The translations under genes and the position numbers were made by a program. The notes under the pieces were generated by a model, which saw only the letters and a list, made by a program, of their open reading frames with translations, was not told the DNA's origin and made no database searches. 31,154 bases of DNA from an uncultured Eggerthellaceae bacterium (lineage in GTDB: Bacteria; Actinomycetota; Coriobacteriia; Coriobacteriales; Eggerthellaceae), in contig CAKTXN010000010.1 of assembly GCA_934630905.1 (NCBI GenBank), forward strand, positions 1 to 31,154, written 5' to 3'. Positions within the stretch are counted from its first letter, which is position 1; each line of letters begins with the position of its first letter. Below are positions 1 through 6,992 of the stretch, in pieces.

Positions 1-270
1 GCCGCGTTGTTTGCGTATCTGAGCAAAGATATTTCTATCCCTGAGACAGTTGGCATCGCCCTGGTTTTTGCGGGCGGCATTGGTAATGCCATTGACCGTT
101 TCGCGTTGGGCTACGTTGTTGATTTCATCAATCTGAGCTTTATGGATTTTCCGGTATTCAATATTGCCGATATTGGCGTGACCTGCGGCATTGTGATTTT
201 CCTTCTGTTTTTCTTCCTGCATGGGCATGCCGATGAAGCAGCAAGCAAAGAAGGCGATGCCCATGAGTAA
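1..270 (+). CDS. lspA: Signal peptidase II (lipoprotein signal peptidase), C-terminal part
   Basis: This gene is cut by the left edge of the window; the reading frame is open from base 1. LspA is the membrane aspartyl protease that removes the signal peptide from diacylglyceryl-modified prolipoproteins. The two conserved catalytic blocks are both visible: GGIGNAIDR (the GN..DR block with the first Asp) and FPVFNIADIG (the FN.AD block with the second Asp). These are followed by a last hydrophobic segment (GIVIFLLFFFL) and a short hydrophilic acidic tail, as expected for the cytoplasmic end. The stop codon overlaps the start of rluD by eight bases, the usual lspA-rluD pairing in many Gram-positive bacteria, so the two are probably co-transcribed. 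The start is outside the window. Confidence 0.95.
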   Translation, partial: AALFAYLSKDISIPETVGIALVFAGGIGNAIDRFALGYVVDFINLSFMDFPVFNIADIGVTCGIVIFLLFFFLHGHADEAASKEGDAHE

Positions 271-1309
271 GTCGTTTTCTTTCCGTGCCGATGTAAGCGA
301 TGCCGGTCAGCGTCTTGATTCTGTGTTGGCTAACCGTGATGCCTATGCCAGCAGGAGTGCTGCTGCCAAGGCGTGTGAGAGCGGTAGCGTGTTGGTAAAC
401 GGCAGCGCTGCAGCTAAGAAGTACGTGCTCAAAGCGGGTGATTTCGTTTATTATGAAGTTGAAGAGGCGCTTGAGCATATTGTGGCTGGTCAGGATATTC
501 CGCTTGATGTACGTTTTGAAGACGATCACCTGTTGGTCATTTCCAAGCAAGCAGGGTTGGTGTGCCATCCGTCGGTTGACCATTACGACGGAACGTTAGT
601 GAACGCGCTTATCAGCCATTGCGGATACGACCATTTATGCAACGTGCAGGGTGACGACGACCGTTTGGGTATTGTGCATCGTTTGGACATGGACACGAGC
701 GGCTTAATGCTTGCCGCTAAGACGAACGAGGCTGGTCAGGCGCTTATGGAAAGCATTCAAGCGCGCGAAGTTGACCGTCATTATCTGGCGCTTGTCCATG
801 GGCGCATTGCGCATGATAGCGGTATGGTGGATGCTCCCATCGCACGCCATGCAACCGAGCGTTTGCGTATGGCGATTCGCGATGTTGATTCGGCTCGTGA
901 CGCTTTGACCACGTTTCGCGTGCTCGAGCGTTTCGAAGCGGACCGAAACGATGATGGCTACACGCTTATCGATTGCAAGCTTTTCACGGGCCGCACGCAT
1001 CAGATTCGCGTGCATATGGAATATACGCGTCATCCACTTGTGGGCGATCCGTTGTACACGGCTCATGCGCCGCGCCACGCAAGTGCGTCGTTAGGGCTCG
1101 AGCGGCAATTCCTTCATTCGTTCCACCTTGCTTTCGACCATCCTGTTACCCAGGAGCATCTTGATTTCGATGATCGTCTGCCAGCAGATTTGCAGGCGGC
1201 TCTTGACGGTCTTGCCGAGAGGAGTGCTGGTCGCACGGAAGCGGGACGCGAATTATTCGAGCGTCTAGCGACTGCTCCAACGCCTTGTCTTGAAACGTTT
1301 TGGGGATGA
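263..1309 (+). CDS. rluD: Large-subunit rRNA pseudouridine synthase, RluD family
   Basis: RluA/RluD-family enzymes isomerise uridine to pseudouridine in 23S rRNA. The 348-residue product starts with an S4-like RNA-binding segment (about residues 10-65) followed by the catalytic domain. The signature HRLDMDTSGL contains the catalytic Asp at about residue 142, and GRTHQIRVHM is the conserved later motif. I chose the ATG at 263 because a purine-rich AAAGAAGG lies 8 bases before it; an ATG two codons earlier (257) has too short a spacing. The start codon lies within the lspA stop region (ATGAGTAA overlap), which suggests translational coupling. Which of RluA, RluC or RluD positions it modifies cannot be read from the sequence; RluD-like is the best fit because of the S4 domain and lspA linkage. 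Confidence 0.9.
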   Translation: MSKSFSFRADVSDAGQRLDSVLANRDAYASRSAAAKACESGSVLVNGSAAAKKYVLKAGDFVYYEVEEALEHIVAGQDIPLDVRFEDDHLLVISKQAGLVCHPSVDHYDGTLVNALISHCGYDHLCNVQGDDDRLGIVHRLDMDTSGLMLAAKTNEAGQALMESIQAREVDRHYLALVHGRIAHDSGMVDAPIARHATERLRMAIRDVDSARDALTTFRVLERFEADRNDDGYTLIDCKLFTGRTHQIRVHMEYTRHPLVGDPLYTAHAPRHASASLGLERQFLHSFHLAFDHPVTQEHLDFDDRLPADLQAALDGLAERSAGRTEAGRELFERLATAPTPCLETFWG

Positions 1310-1315
1310 TACGCC

Positions 1316-2365
1316 ATGAGAAGAAAGTCCGAAGATGTTCCGATCAAGCGGAAAACGGGCGTTATTGTAGTCGGCTACGGTGAGCCGGTGGATGCCTCTC
1401 CAAGGGCAGAGCGCCGATTTTGCAAGAGCATTTTGCTGGACCGCCATTGCCGAAGAGGGAATCGTTTTCTTTGGTGGATAAAGGTTCGTTTCGGCTTGCT
1501 TCGTCGTGTGACGCGACAAAGCGTTGCTTCGTTTCAGGCGATTTGGCCGCAAGGGAATTTTCCCGAAGAGCAAGCGCTGCTTGCTTTGAGCAGCCAGCTT
1601 CAACAACGTCTTGATAGCGATGATTCTTTGGTCGTATGCGCTGCATCGCTGTATGGTGCTCTGAGTCTTGAAAAAGCATTTTCCCATTTGAAAGATAATA
1701 ATTGCAATCGAATAATAATATTTCCGCTCTTCCCGCAGGGCTCTTTTTCAACCGATAAAACGTTACGAGGTCATGTTAAAGACGCCCAACTGCACACTCA
1801 CGTGAAGGCTCGTGTTGCGTATCTCGATAGCTATTACAACAACGAGATGTATGCGCGTGCGCTGGCTGCCTCGATTGAGCATGCTGGTTTCAATGCGGCT
1901 GCGGGTGATCGTTTGCTGGTGGCGTATAACTCTATCCCAGTTGCCGATATCGAACGCGGCGATGATTACGAGTTGCAAACGGGAGCGACAAGCCTTGCGG
2001 TTGCGGGCGAGCTCGGGTTGCCGCGAAATGCTTGGACCATGGCGTATTTCGATTTGCCGTACAAACCTGGTGAGCATCTTGATCCCAAGGTGAGCGATGT
2101 CGTTGAACGTTGGGGAAGATTTTGCGAAGGTCGCATGTTCGTGGTCTGTCCAGGATATGCATGCGAGGGCATTCAAACGCAGTATTATGTGAATCGGAAA
2201 TTGCGCCGCGCGTTCAACGTTTGTCGTAGCGAAGAGAATTCGAGCGGCATGCACTCGCTGGAAGCCAATGGAGATAATTTTGTTTACGTGCCCGCCTTGG
2301 GTAAAACGCGGGCTCACTTGAAGGTTCTGTCCAGTATTCTGGCGCCCTACCTTAAGGAGGACTAA
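1316..2365 (+). CDS. Ferrochelatase-like protein lacking both catalytic residues
   Basis: The 349-residue product aligns along its whole length with the ferrochelatase encoded at 29455-30483: a PLFPQ block matches PLYPQ, VAYNSIP matches VSFHSTL, AYFDLPYKPGEHLDP matches SFQSRFDSRAWLSP, and VVCPGYACEGIQT matches VVCPGFVADNIET. Ferrochelatases insert Fe2+ into a porphyrin using a conserved His and a conserved Glu. Here the His is Asn (about residue 205) and the Glu is Gln (about residue 287), and the N-terminal NTGTP loop is GYGEP. The protein is therefore unlikely to be a normal ferrochelatase; it could be a pseudo-enzyme, a binding or scaffold protein, or a chelatase with changed metal or substrate. 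The frame is intact and the gene sits 6 bases after rluD and immediately before coaBC, so it appears maintained rather than decaying. Confidence 0.8.
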   Translation: MRRKSEDVPIKRKTGVIVVGYGEPVDASPRAERRFCKSILLDRHCRRGNRFLWWIKVRFGLLRRVTRQSVASFQAIWPQGNFPEEQALLALSSQLQQRLDSDDSLVVCAASLYGALSLEKAFSHLKDNNCNRIIIFPLFPQGSFSTDKTLRGHVKDAQLHTHVKARVAYLDSYYNNEMYARALAASIEHAGFNAAAGDRLLVAYNSIPVADIERGDDYELQTGATSLAVAGELGLPRNAWTMAYFDLPYKPGEHLDPKVSDVVERWGRFCEGRMFVVCPGYACEGIQTQYYVNRKLRRAFNVCRSEENSSGMHSLEANGDNFVYVPALGKTRAHLKVLSSILAPYLKED

Positions 2366-3637
2366 ATGGATATCTCAACGGAATCGACTCAAAAAACGGT
2401 TCTTGTGGGCGTTACCGGCTGCATTGCCGTTTATAAAGCGTGTGAGCTGGTGCGCGCGCTTCAGAAAAAAGGATACCGCGTGAAGGTTGTCATGACGAAA
2501 AACGCCACGCATTTTGTAGATCCCACAACGTTTCGTGCGCTGACTAATGAACCGGTTGCCGTTGATTTATTCGCCGGTGCGGCGGATCCAATCTACCACA
2601 TTTCTCTTGCGGCCGAGGCGGATCTGTTCATCATTGCGCCGTGCACGGCGAATGTTGCTGCAAAAATAGCTTGCGGCATTGCGGATGATCTGCTTACCAC
2701 AACAGCCCTTGCTACGCAGGCACCGCTGGTTGTTGCCCCTGCAATGAACGTTCACATGTACGAAAACGTAGCAACGCAGCAGAACTTGAAGACACTTGCA
2801 TCGCGTGGAATTACCATTGTGGAAGCAGATGAAGGTTATCTTGCTTGCGGCGAAGTGGGGAAGGGTCGCATGCCCGACCCCGAATATCTTGCTTGCGTTG
2901 TCGATGACGTGCTGCGCGGTTCGAAGGATGTAAATAATGAGGTATTGGGGTTGGCTTGCGCTGCCAAGAAGGACCTTGCAGGCAAGAAAGTCATGATTAC
3001 GGCTGGTCCCACGGTTGAGCCTATTGACCCAGTGCGTTTCATCTCAAATCCCTCATCGGGGAAAATGGGATATGCCCTGGCGTGCGCAGCACGCGACCGC
3101 GGTGCGGATGTTGTTTTGGTCTCAGGCCCGGTTTCTCTTGAGCCGCCTGCGGGCGTTGAGCTTATTCCGGTAAAGACCGCATGCGACATGATGTCCGCTT
3201 GCGAAAAAACATTCCCAGATTGCGATATTGCCATTTTCAGCGCCGCGGTCTCCGATATGCGTCCTGCTTGCGTTTCGGACGTGAAGCTCAAGAAAGGCAC
3301 CGATGATGCAGCGTTATCCTCGATTTCCCTAGTGGAAAACCCTGATATCCTGAAGACATGCGGTCATGCGAAAAAACCTGGTCAAGTTGTCATCGGTTTC
3401 GCTGCCGAAACGAACGATGTGGTGGACAACGCTCGCAAGAAACTTGCATCGAAGGGTGCTCATGCCATTGTTGCAAACGATGTTTCTGCCGGTAAAGGCT
3501 TTGGCGTAGACGAAGACGAGGCTCTTTTCGTTACCGATGGGTCCGTAAAGTCGTTCGGCCTTACATCGAAGCAGGATTTAGCGCAGGCAATTCTTGATGA
3601 AGCAGTTGCATTGTTGGCGAAAGCATCGCTTTCGTAA
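2366..3637 (+). CDS. coaBC: Bifunctional phosphopantothenoylcysteine decarboxylase / phosphopantothenate-cysteine ligase
   Basis: CoaBC carries out two successive steps of coenzyme A synthesis: ligation of cysteine to 4'-phosphopantothenate (CoaB half) and flavin-dependent decarboxylation to 4'-phosphopantetheine (CoaC half). The N-terminal half shows the flavoprotein start GVTGCIAVYKACEL, the PAMN substrate-binding block (Asn at about residue 128) and the flexible lid GYLACGEVGKGRM with the catalytic Cys at about residue 161. The CoaB half begins near residue 205 with KKVMITAGPTVEPIDPVR and continues with NPSSGKMG, SAAVSD and LKKG. At 423 residues it has the usual length. The ATG follows the previous stop codon directly, and an AAGGAGG at 2354-2360 lies within the end of that gene, so the two genes are coupled. 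Confidence 0.96.
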   Translation: MDISTESTQKTVLVGVTGCIAVYKACELVRALQKKGYRVKVVMTKNATHFVDPTTFRALTNEPVAVDLFAGAADPIYHISLAAEADLFIIAPCTANVAAKIACGIADDLLTTTALATQAPLVVAPAMNVHMYENVATQQNLKTLASRGITIVEADEGYLACGEVGKGRMPDPEYLACVVDDVLRGSKDVNNEVLGLACAAKKDLAGKKVMITAGPTVEPIDPVRFISNPSSGKMGYALACAARDRGADVVLVSGPVSLEPPAGVELIPVKTACDMMSACEKTFPDCDIAIFSAAVSDMRPACVSDVKLKKGTDDAALSSISLVENPDILKTCGHAKKPGQVVIGFAAETNDVVDNARKKLASKGAHAIVANDVSAGKGFGVDEDEALFVTDGSVKSFGLTSKQDLAQAILDEAVALLAKASLS

Positions 3638-3743
3638 GTTCGTTCGTGGATTTTCGGGCCAGCGCTGGTAAAAAACCGATGGTAATGCGTCATACTGGTA
3701 AATGAGTGAACATAATCGCGTCGAAAAGAAAGAGGTGCCCTTC

Positions 3744-4664
3744 ATGTATAAAATTCTTTGCTTGAACAACATTTCTCAGGTTGGATTGAGCCATTTGACC
3801 GATGAATTCGAGCTGACCGATGACATTGCTCAGGCCGATGCCATTTTAGTGCGCAGCGCTGACATGCTGTCAATGGTTATTCCCGATAACGTGAAAGTGA
3901 TTGCACGTGCTGGCGCGGGTTACAACAATATTCCCACTGCCGCATTGGCAGAGCGTGGCATCCCCGTTTTCAATACGCCCGGCGCAAATGCTAATGGCGT
4001 GAAGGAGCTTGTTCTGTGCGGTATGCTGCTTGCGGCGCGTGATGTTTTGGGTGGCATTGAATGGTGCAAGGAAAACGCCGATGATCCCGCGATCGGGAAG
4101 AGTGCCGAGAAAGCGAAGAAAGCTTTTGCGGGCGGCGAGATCATGGGAAAGACGCTGGGCGTTATCGGACTGGGCGCCATTGGCAAACTGGTTGTTCGCA
4201 GCGCCGAAGCATTGGGCATGAAGACGATCGGCTATGATCCGTATCTTCCGGCCGATGCAGCTACGGCAATTTCACCCGATATGACGTTTACCGCTGACCT
4301 GGCGGATATCTACCAGCATTGCGACTACATTACCATTCACGTGCCCGCCATGGAGAGCACCATTGGCATGATTGATGCCGCTGCGTGCGAGCAAATGAAG
4401 CCCGGATGCGTTTTCTTGAACTTCTCGCGTGATACGTTGGTTGACGCTGAAGCTATGACGCAAGCGCTTGCTTCTGGCAAAGTGCGCAAGTACGTGACCG
4501 ATTTTGCGACTCCCGCTGTTATGGCAATGGAAAACGCTATTGTGCTGCCGCATTTGGGCGCTTCCACGGCCGAATCGGAAGATAATTGCGCCATTATGGC
4601 GGTTAAGGACGTTATGACATACCTGAAAACGGGCGAGCGCAATCACTGCGTTAACATGAAATAA
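3744..4664 (+). CDS. serA: D-3-phosphoglycerate dehydrogenase-like 2-hydroxyacid dehydrogenase, short form
   Basis: This is a D-isomer-specific 2-hydroxyacid dehydrogenase of 306 residues, best matching short SerA enzymes that oxidise 3-phosphoglycerate as the first step of serine synthesis. It has the substrate-domain block RAGAGYNNIP, the NAD-binding loop GVIGLGAIGK, the NFSRDTLVD block with the catalytic Arg, and PHLGAST with the catalytic His. It ends shortly after the second substrate-domain segment and has no ACT or ASB regulatory domain, so feedback inhibition by serine through an ACT domain is not expected. The canonical Glu of the Arg-Glu-His set is not obvious in the YVTDFATPAVMAMEN stretch, as is common in this short subfamily. 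The ATG at 3744 is preferred over an upstream ATG at 3702 because AAAGAGG lies 7-8 bases before it. Substrate assignment is by family resemblance only. Confidence 0.75.
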   Translation: MYKILCLNNISQVGLSHLTDEFELTDDIAQADAILVRSADMLSMVIPDNVKVIARAGAGYNNIPTAALAERGIPVFNTPGANANGVKELVLCGMLLAARDVLGGIEWCKENADDPAIGKSAEKAKKAFAGGEIMGKTLGVIGLGAIGKLVVRSAEALGMKTIGYDPYLPADAATAISPDMTFTADLADIYQHCDYITIHVPAMESTIGMIDAAACEQMKPGCVFLNFSRDTLVDAEAMTQALASGKVRKYVTDFATPAVMAMENAIVLPHLGASTAESEDNCAIMAVKDVMTYLKTGERNHCVNMK

Positions 4665-4720
4665 TGTCTTGATTGATGTTCGACCGCGCATGTGGAGCTT
4701 TTCTTTGATGCGTAGCGAAA

Positions 4721-4739
4721 GAAAAAGTCAAACTTTTTC
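4721..4739 (+). terminator. Possible weak hairpin terminator after the serA-like gene
   Basis: GAAAAAGT and ACTTTTTC form a perfect 8-bp stem around the loop CAA. The stem is A+T rich and has no separate T-run after it, so termination would rely on the Ts in the 3' arm. An alternative pairing of the left arm with CTTTTCTTTG at about 4699-4708 is also possible. The hairpin sits between the serA-like gene and the tRNA promoter. Confidence 0.3.
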
Positions 4740-4749
4740 AAAAATGAGC

Positions 4750-4778
4750 TTGATTTATTTCTAAGCAATGCGTATTAT
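4750..4778 (+). promoter_or_regulatory. Sigma-70-type promoter for tRNA-Pro
   Basis: A TTGATT -35 box (4750-4755) and a TATTAT -10 box (4773-4778) are separated by exactly 17 bases. Transcription would start near 4785, about a dozen bases before the mature tRNA 5' end. Confidence 0.7.
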
Positions 4779-4796
4779 AAACAAGCTGTTTTGCAA

Positions 4797-4873
<77 letters not shown>

Positions 4874-4883
4874 TGAATTTGCA

Positions 4884-4917
4884 GGTCAGAAGCTTAGGCT
4901 TCTGGCCTTTTTCTTTT
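4884..4917 (+). terminator. Rho-independent terminator of tRNA-Pro
   Basis: GGTCAGAAGC (4884-4893) pairs with GCTTCTGGCC (4898-4907) in a 10-bp stem with one G-U pair and the tetraloop TTAG. It is followed directly by a T-rich run at 4908-4917. Confidence 0.85.
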
Positions 4918-4949
4918 GTCGTGAAACATGCGAAAAGAATTTTTTTCGC

Positions 4950-4967
4950 GGGTGTCCCATAGAGTGC
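4950..4967 (+). repeat. Shared element, copy A (matches 6632-6648)
   Basis: The 11-base core GGGTGTCCCAT occurs here and at 6632-6642, and the match extends through GA-TGC with a one-base gap. In both copies it is preceded by a GAAAAG...TTTTTT stretch. This copy lies about 75-90 bases before the start of the unrecognised gene at 5040. It may be a regulatory site; function is inferred only from position and repetition. Confidence 0.4.
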
Positions 4968-5039
4968 CCATGCTATGAAACCGCATGGACTATTATGGCA
5001 ACAACAATAGGAAATCACGGTGAAAGGAGATGTAGGGAA

Positions 5040-5468
5040 ATGACCGAGTATGCAAATATGCTGTATGGGTCCACGAGCAAGAGTGGTTCCGTGCCCCGGG
5101 TTTGCAATGCCGGTCCTGTATTCTCCTGTGACGATAGACTTATATTAAGCGAGAGCTTCACTGCCTTTAAACCTGCTGAATGTATGGCAAATACCGAAGC
5201 TGATTTGGATACCTTGCTTTCAAGCGAAGACTATATCGAAAGCTGGCGTATCTGGGATTGCTGCCAGGACGCATGGGCCGATGTTGATTTGATCCTACAT
5301 CGCTTTGAAACGTACGATTTAGTGGTTCGTTGTGCCGCAGAAGGCACTTGCATTTGGCGCGGGGCTCTTGATCAGCATAAACGCATCAATGTGTCGCGCG
5401 ACCGCGATGAATGCAACGAGAAATGCTGGCAATGGGTAAGGGTGGCAAGCGATAAACGAGCTGAATAA
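5040..5468 (+). CDS. Hypothetical protein, cysteine- and tryptophan-containing, 142 residues
   Basis: I do not recognise this protein. The ATG at 5040 has AAAGGAG about 10 bases upstream, and an in-frame ATG at 4995 lacks a ribosome site. The product has no signal peptide and no membrane segment, so it is probably cytoplasmic. It carries a cluster of Cys and Trp residues in its second half (WRIWDCCQDAW, RCAAEGTCIW, ECNEKCWQW), which could reflect metal binding or a structural core; the spacing does not match a zinc finger I know. It stands alone after the tRNA-Pro terminator and is convergent with the WYL regulator. A shared 17-18-base element upstream of both genes suggests common control. 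Codon use looks like that of its neighbours, so the call as a real gene rests on the ribosome site, length and flanking terminators. Confidence 0.65.
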   Translation: MTEYANMLYGSTSKSGSVPRVCNAGPVFSCDDRLILSESFTAFKPAECMANTEADLDTLLSSEDYIESWRIWDCCQDAWADVDLILHRFETYDLVVRCAAEGTCIWRGALDQHKRINVSRDRDECNEKCWQWVRVASDKRAE

Positions 5469-5522
5469 CTGTTGCCCCAAGATTCTCTCGCAATCAAAAG
5501 GTTTATTGCTTTTTGTTCACGA

Positions 5523-5554
5523 AAAAGAGCGCCTCATACCAGAGACGCTCTTTT
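5523..5554. terminator. Bidirectional terminator between convergent genes
   Basis: AAAAGAGCGCCTC (5523-5535) pairs with GAGACGCTCTTTT (5542-5554) with one mismatch and a six-base loop. It has T-runs on both strands and sits between the convergent genes ending at 5468 and 5576, so it can serve both. Confidence 0.8.
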
Positions 5555-5575
5555 CAAGCGCGAATCCATACCTGC

Positions 5576-6556
5576 TTAATCAGCAATGAGTTTGCGCAGG
5601 TACTCACGGTATTCGTCTTTAAGCTTCGTTGGCTTATCAATGCGGACTTTACCATCTAGGCCAGCAACCCATCCAAAAAACTGGGGGCTCACGCGCACAT
5701 ATGCGCGCGCAATGCAGCTGCCTTCTTCATCTTCTTCGATTTCGGCGTCTTTCCCGAATCGATCGTAAACAGCACCAAGCATGTCCTGATCAACCGCGAA
5801 TGAGACTTTTACCAGCTCGCCATCGAATCGGCCGAAATATTGAGAATCGCGCACTTTGAACTCATGGTTGCTGATTTCTTCGTTGTGCGTGGCCTTTTCT
5901 TCGGAAGTTGCGACGTTGCGCATGCGGTCAATGCGATATTCCGTCATGGCTTCGTGCGAGTCGCTCCAGGCGGTAAGATAGTAGAAATCGTTGCTGTACG
6001 ATACGCGAACAGGCGTTACTTCATAAGGCTTCCCATCGTGCTGGATGTGTATTTCGCCATCGGAGCCAATCTTCCAGTATGTGAAGCGGATTTTGCGCTT
6101 CAGGCGCATTGCTTCATGGATGGCATCAATGCTTTCGAACGTTTTATCGCCCCGGCCTTTTACGCGACCGTCCACATGGATGCGGCGCGCCAGCTTTTCC
6201 CGCTGGTAGTCGGTTGCAAGCAAGCGGATGTTGCGTGAGATGCGTTCGCATTGCGATTGCGTGATGAAACGGCAGCTTTGTATGGCATCGACCATAAGCA
6301 TGAGTTCATCCAGGTCAAAGTCACGATTTTCGATGTAATATTCAACAGGATTGCGCTGCGCAGTGTCGATTTTAATTCCGAAATCGCGTAGTGTATCAAG
6401 ATCGGTATAAATGGTTTTGCGATCGACCGTTAGTCCAAAGTCGGCGAGACGTTGGATAATGGCTGTCATGGACAGTCCTTTTTCGGAATCGGTTTCTTCT
6501 TGCAGCATGCGCATGACATAAAGAATGCGCAACTTTCCATTTGCCATACCGGACAT
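5576..6556 (-). CDS. WYL-domain transcriptional regulator (YafY/PafC-like)
   Basis: The 326-residue product has the three-part layout of WYL regulators. An N-terminal winged helix-turn-helix of DeoR type (about residues 5-70; LSMTAIIQRLADFGLTVDRKTIYTDLDTLRDFG) would bind DNA. The middle WYL domain (about 150-230) carries the ligand-binding stretch VRVSYSNDFYYLTAWSD followed by YRIDRM; the eponymous Trp-Tyr-Leu reads Tyr-Tyr-Leu here. The C-terminal part (VSPQFFGWVAGLDGKVRI) resembles the WCX extension. WYL domains are thought to sense nucleic-acid or nucleotide ligands. The ATG at 6556 has AGGAGG four bases before it on the minus strand; the ATG three codons later is an alternative. It may control itself and the facing gene at 5040, as both have the same upstream element, but the real regulon is unknown. 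Confidence 0.85.
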   Translation of the reverse strand: MSGMANGKLRILYVMRMLQEETDSEKGLSMTAIIQRLADFGLTVDRKTIYTDLDTLRDFGIKIDTAQRNPVEYYIENRDFDLDELMLMVDAIQSCRFITQSQCERISRNIRLLATDYQREKLARRIHVDGRVKGRGDKTFESIDAIHEAMRLKRKIRFTYWKIGSDGEIHIQHDGKPYEVTPVRVSYSNDFYYLTAWSDSHEAMTEYRIDRMRNVATSEEKATHNEEISNHEFKVRDSQYFGRFDGELVKVSFAVDQDMLGAVYDRFGKDAEIEEDEEGSCIARAYVRVSPQFFGWVAGLDGKVRIDKPTKLKDEYREYLRKLIAD

Positions 6557-6587
6557 GATGCCTCCTATCTTTCGCAGCATATGGTGT

Positions 6588-6615
6588 ATTTTACTTCTTC
6601 GAGACCTGCTTGAAA
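6588..6615 (-). promoter_or_regulatory. Candidate promoter of the WYL regulator
   Basis: On the minus strand TTTCAA (6615-6610) and TAAAAT (6593-6588) are separated by 16 bases, about 30 bases before the ATG at 6556. An A/T-rich stretch containing AAAAGCTTTT lies directly upstream. The -35 box is imperfect. Confidence 0.4.
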
Positions 6616-6631
6616 AGCTTTTTTGCCTGAT

Positions 6632-6648
6632 GGGTGTCCCATTGATGC
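6632..6648 (+). repeat. Shared element, copy B (matches 4950-4967)
   Basis: Second copy of the GGGTGTCCCAT element. Here it is also part of a GTGTC-N10-GACAC inverted repeat (6634-6653). It lies just upstream of the candidate WYL promoter, so the regulator could bind it, but this is inference. Confidence 0.4.
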
Positions 6649-6902
6649 GACACGAAATGTGTATGAGTGTGCTTAAGTTTGCCCAACGCAGGCGCAAGAT
6701 TAAAAAGAAGTCGTAAAGCGGGAAGCGCTAAGGCCCGTTGGTTCCGCTGCAGGCCTCTGAATTATGTTTGTGGTTGTTCTTTGTTGAAGCTGTGACTTCT
6801 TTGTGGGTTTTCGAAGTCGTATCCCCAAACGGTACGAAATCTGCCGCAATTGGCTTATTTTGACCATAATTGCATTCCTTTTACCCTTCGGTTGTCTATT
6901 CT

Positions 6903-6932
6903 TTACCGATATGCCCCGTAACATATCGGTAA
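6903..6932. promoter_or_regulatory. Perfect inverted repeat upstream of the ech operon (candidate operator)
   Basis: TTACCGATATG (6903-6913) and CATATCGGTAA (6922-6932) are perfect reverse complements of 11 bases separated by 8 bases (CCCCGTAA). There is no T-run, and the site ends 60 bases before the echA start, so it looks like a dimeric-regulator binding site rather than a terminator. I cannot match it to a known regulator. Confidence 0.6.
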
Positions 6933-6992
6933 CTTTGGTAAGCTGAGCGCGTGCAAAAGCACATCGTATTCGTTGGGAGAAGGAGAATCGCT

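Larger units (their letters stand above)
6557..6992. other. 436-bp intergenic region between the WYL regulator and ech
   Basis: This divergent gap holds the WYL ribosome site and promoter, repeat copy B (6632-6648), about 200 bases in which I see nothing recognisable (6660-6850), and an 11-bp inverted repeat (6903-6932) before echA. I see no convincing small gene on either strand; the short open frames in it have no ribosome site. Confidence 0.7.

Noticed and set aside
3659..3701. CCAGCGCTGG palindrome and three GGTAA repeats between coaBC and the serA-like gene
   Set aside because: The 10-bp palindrome is short and GGTAA is common; there is no clear promoter or terminator context.
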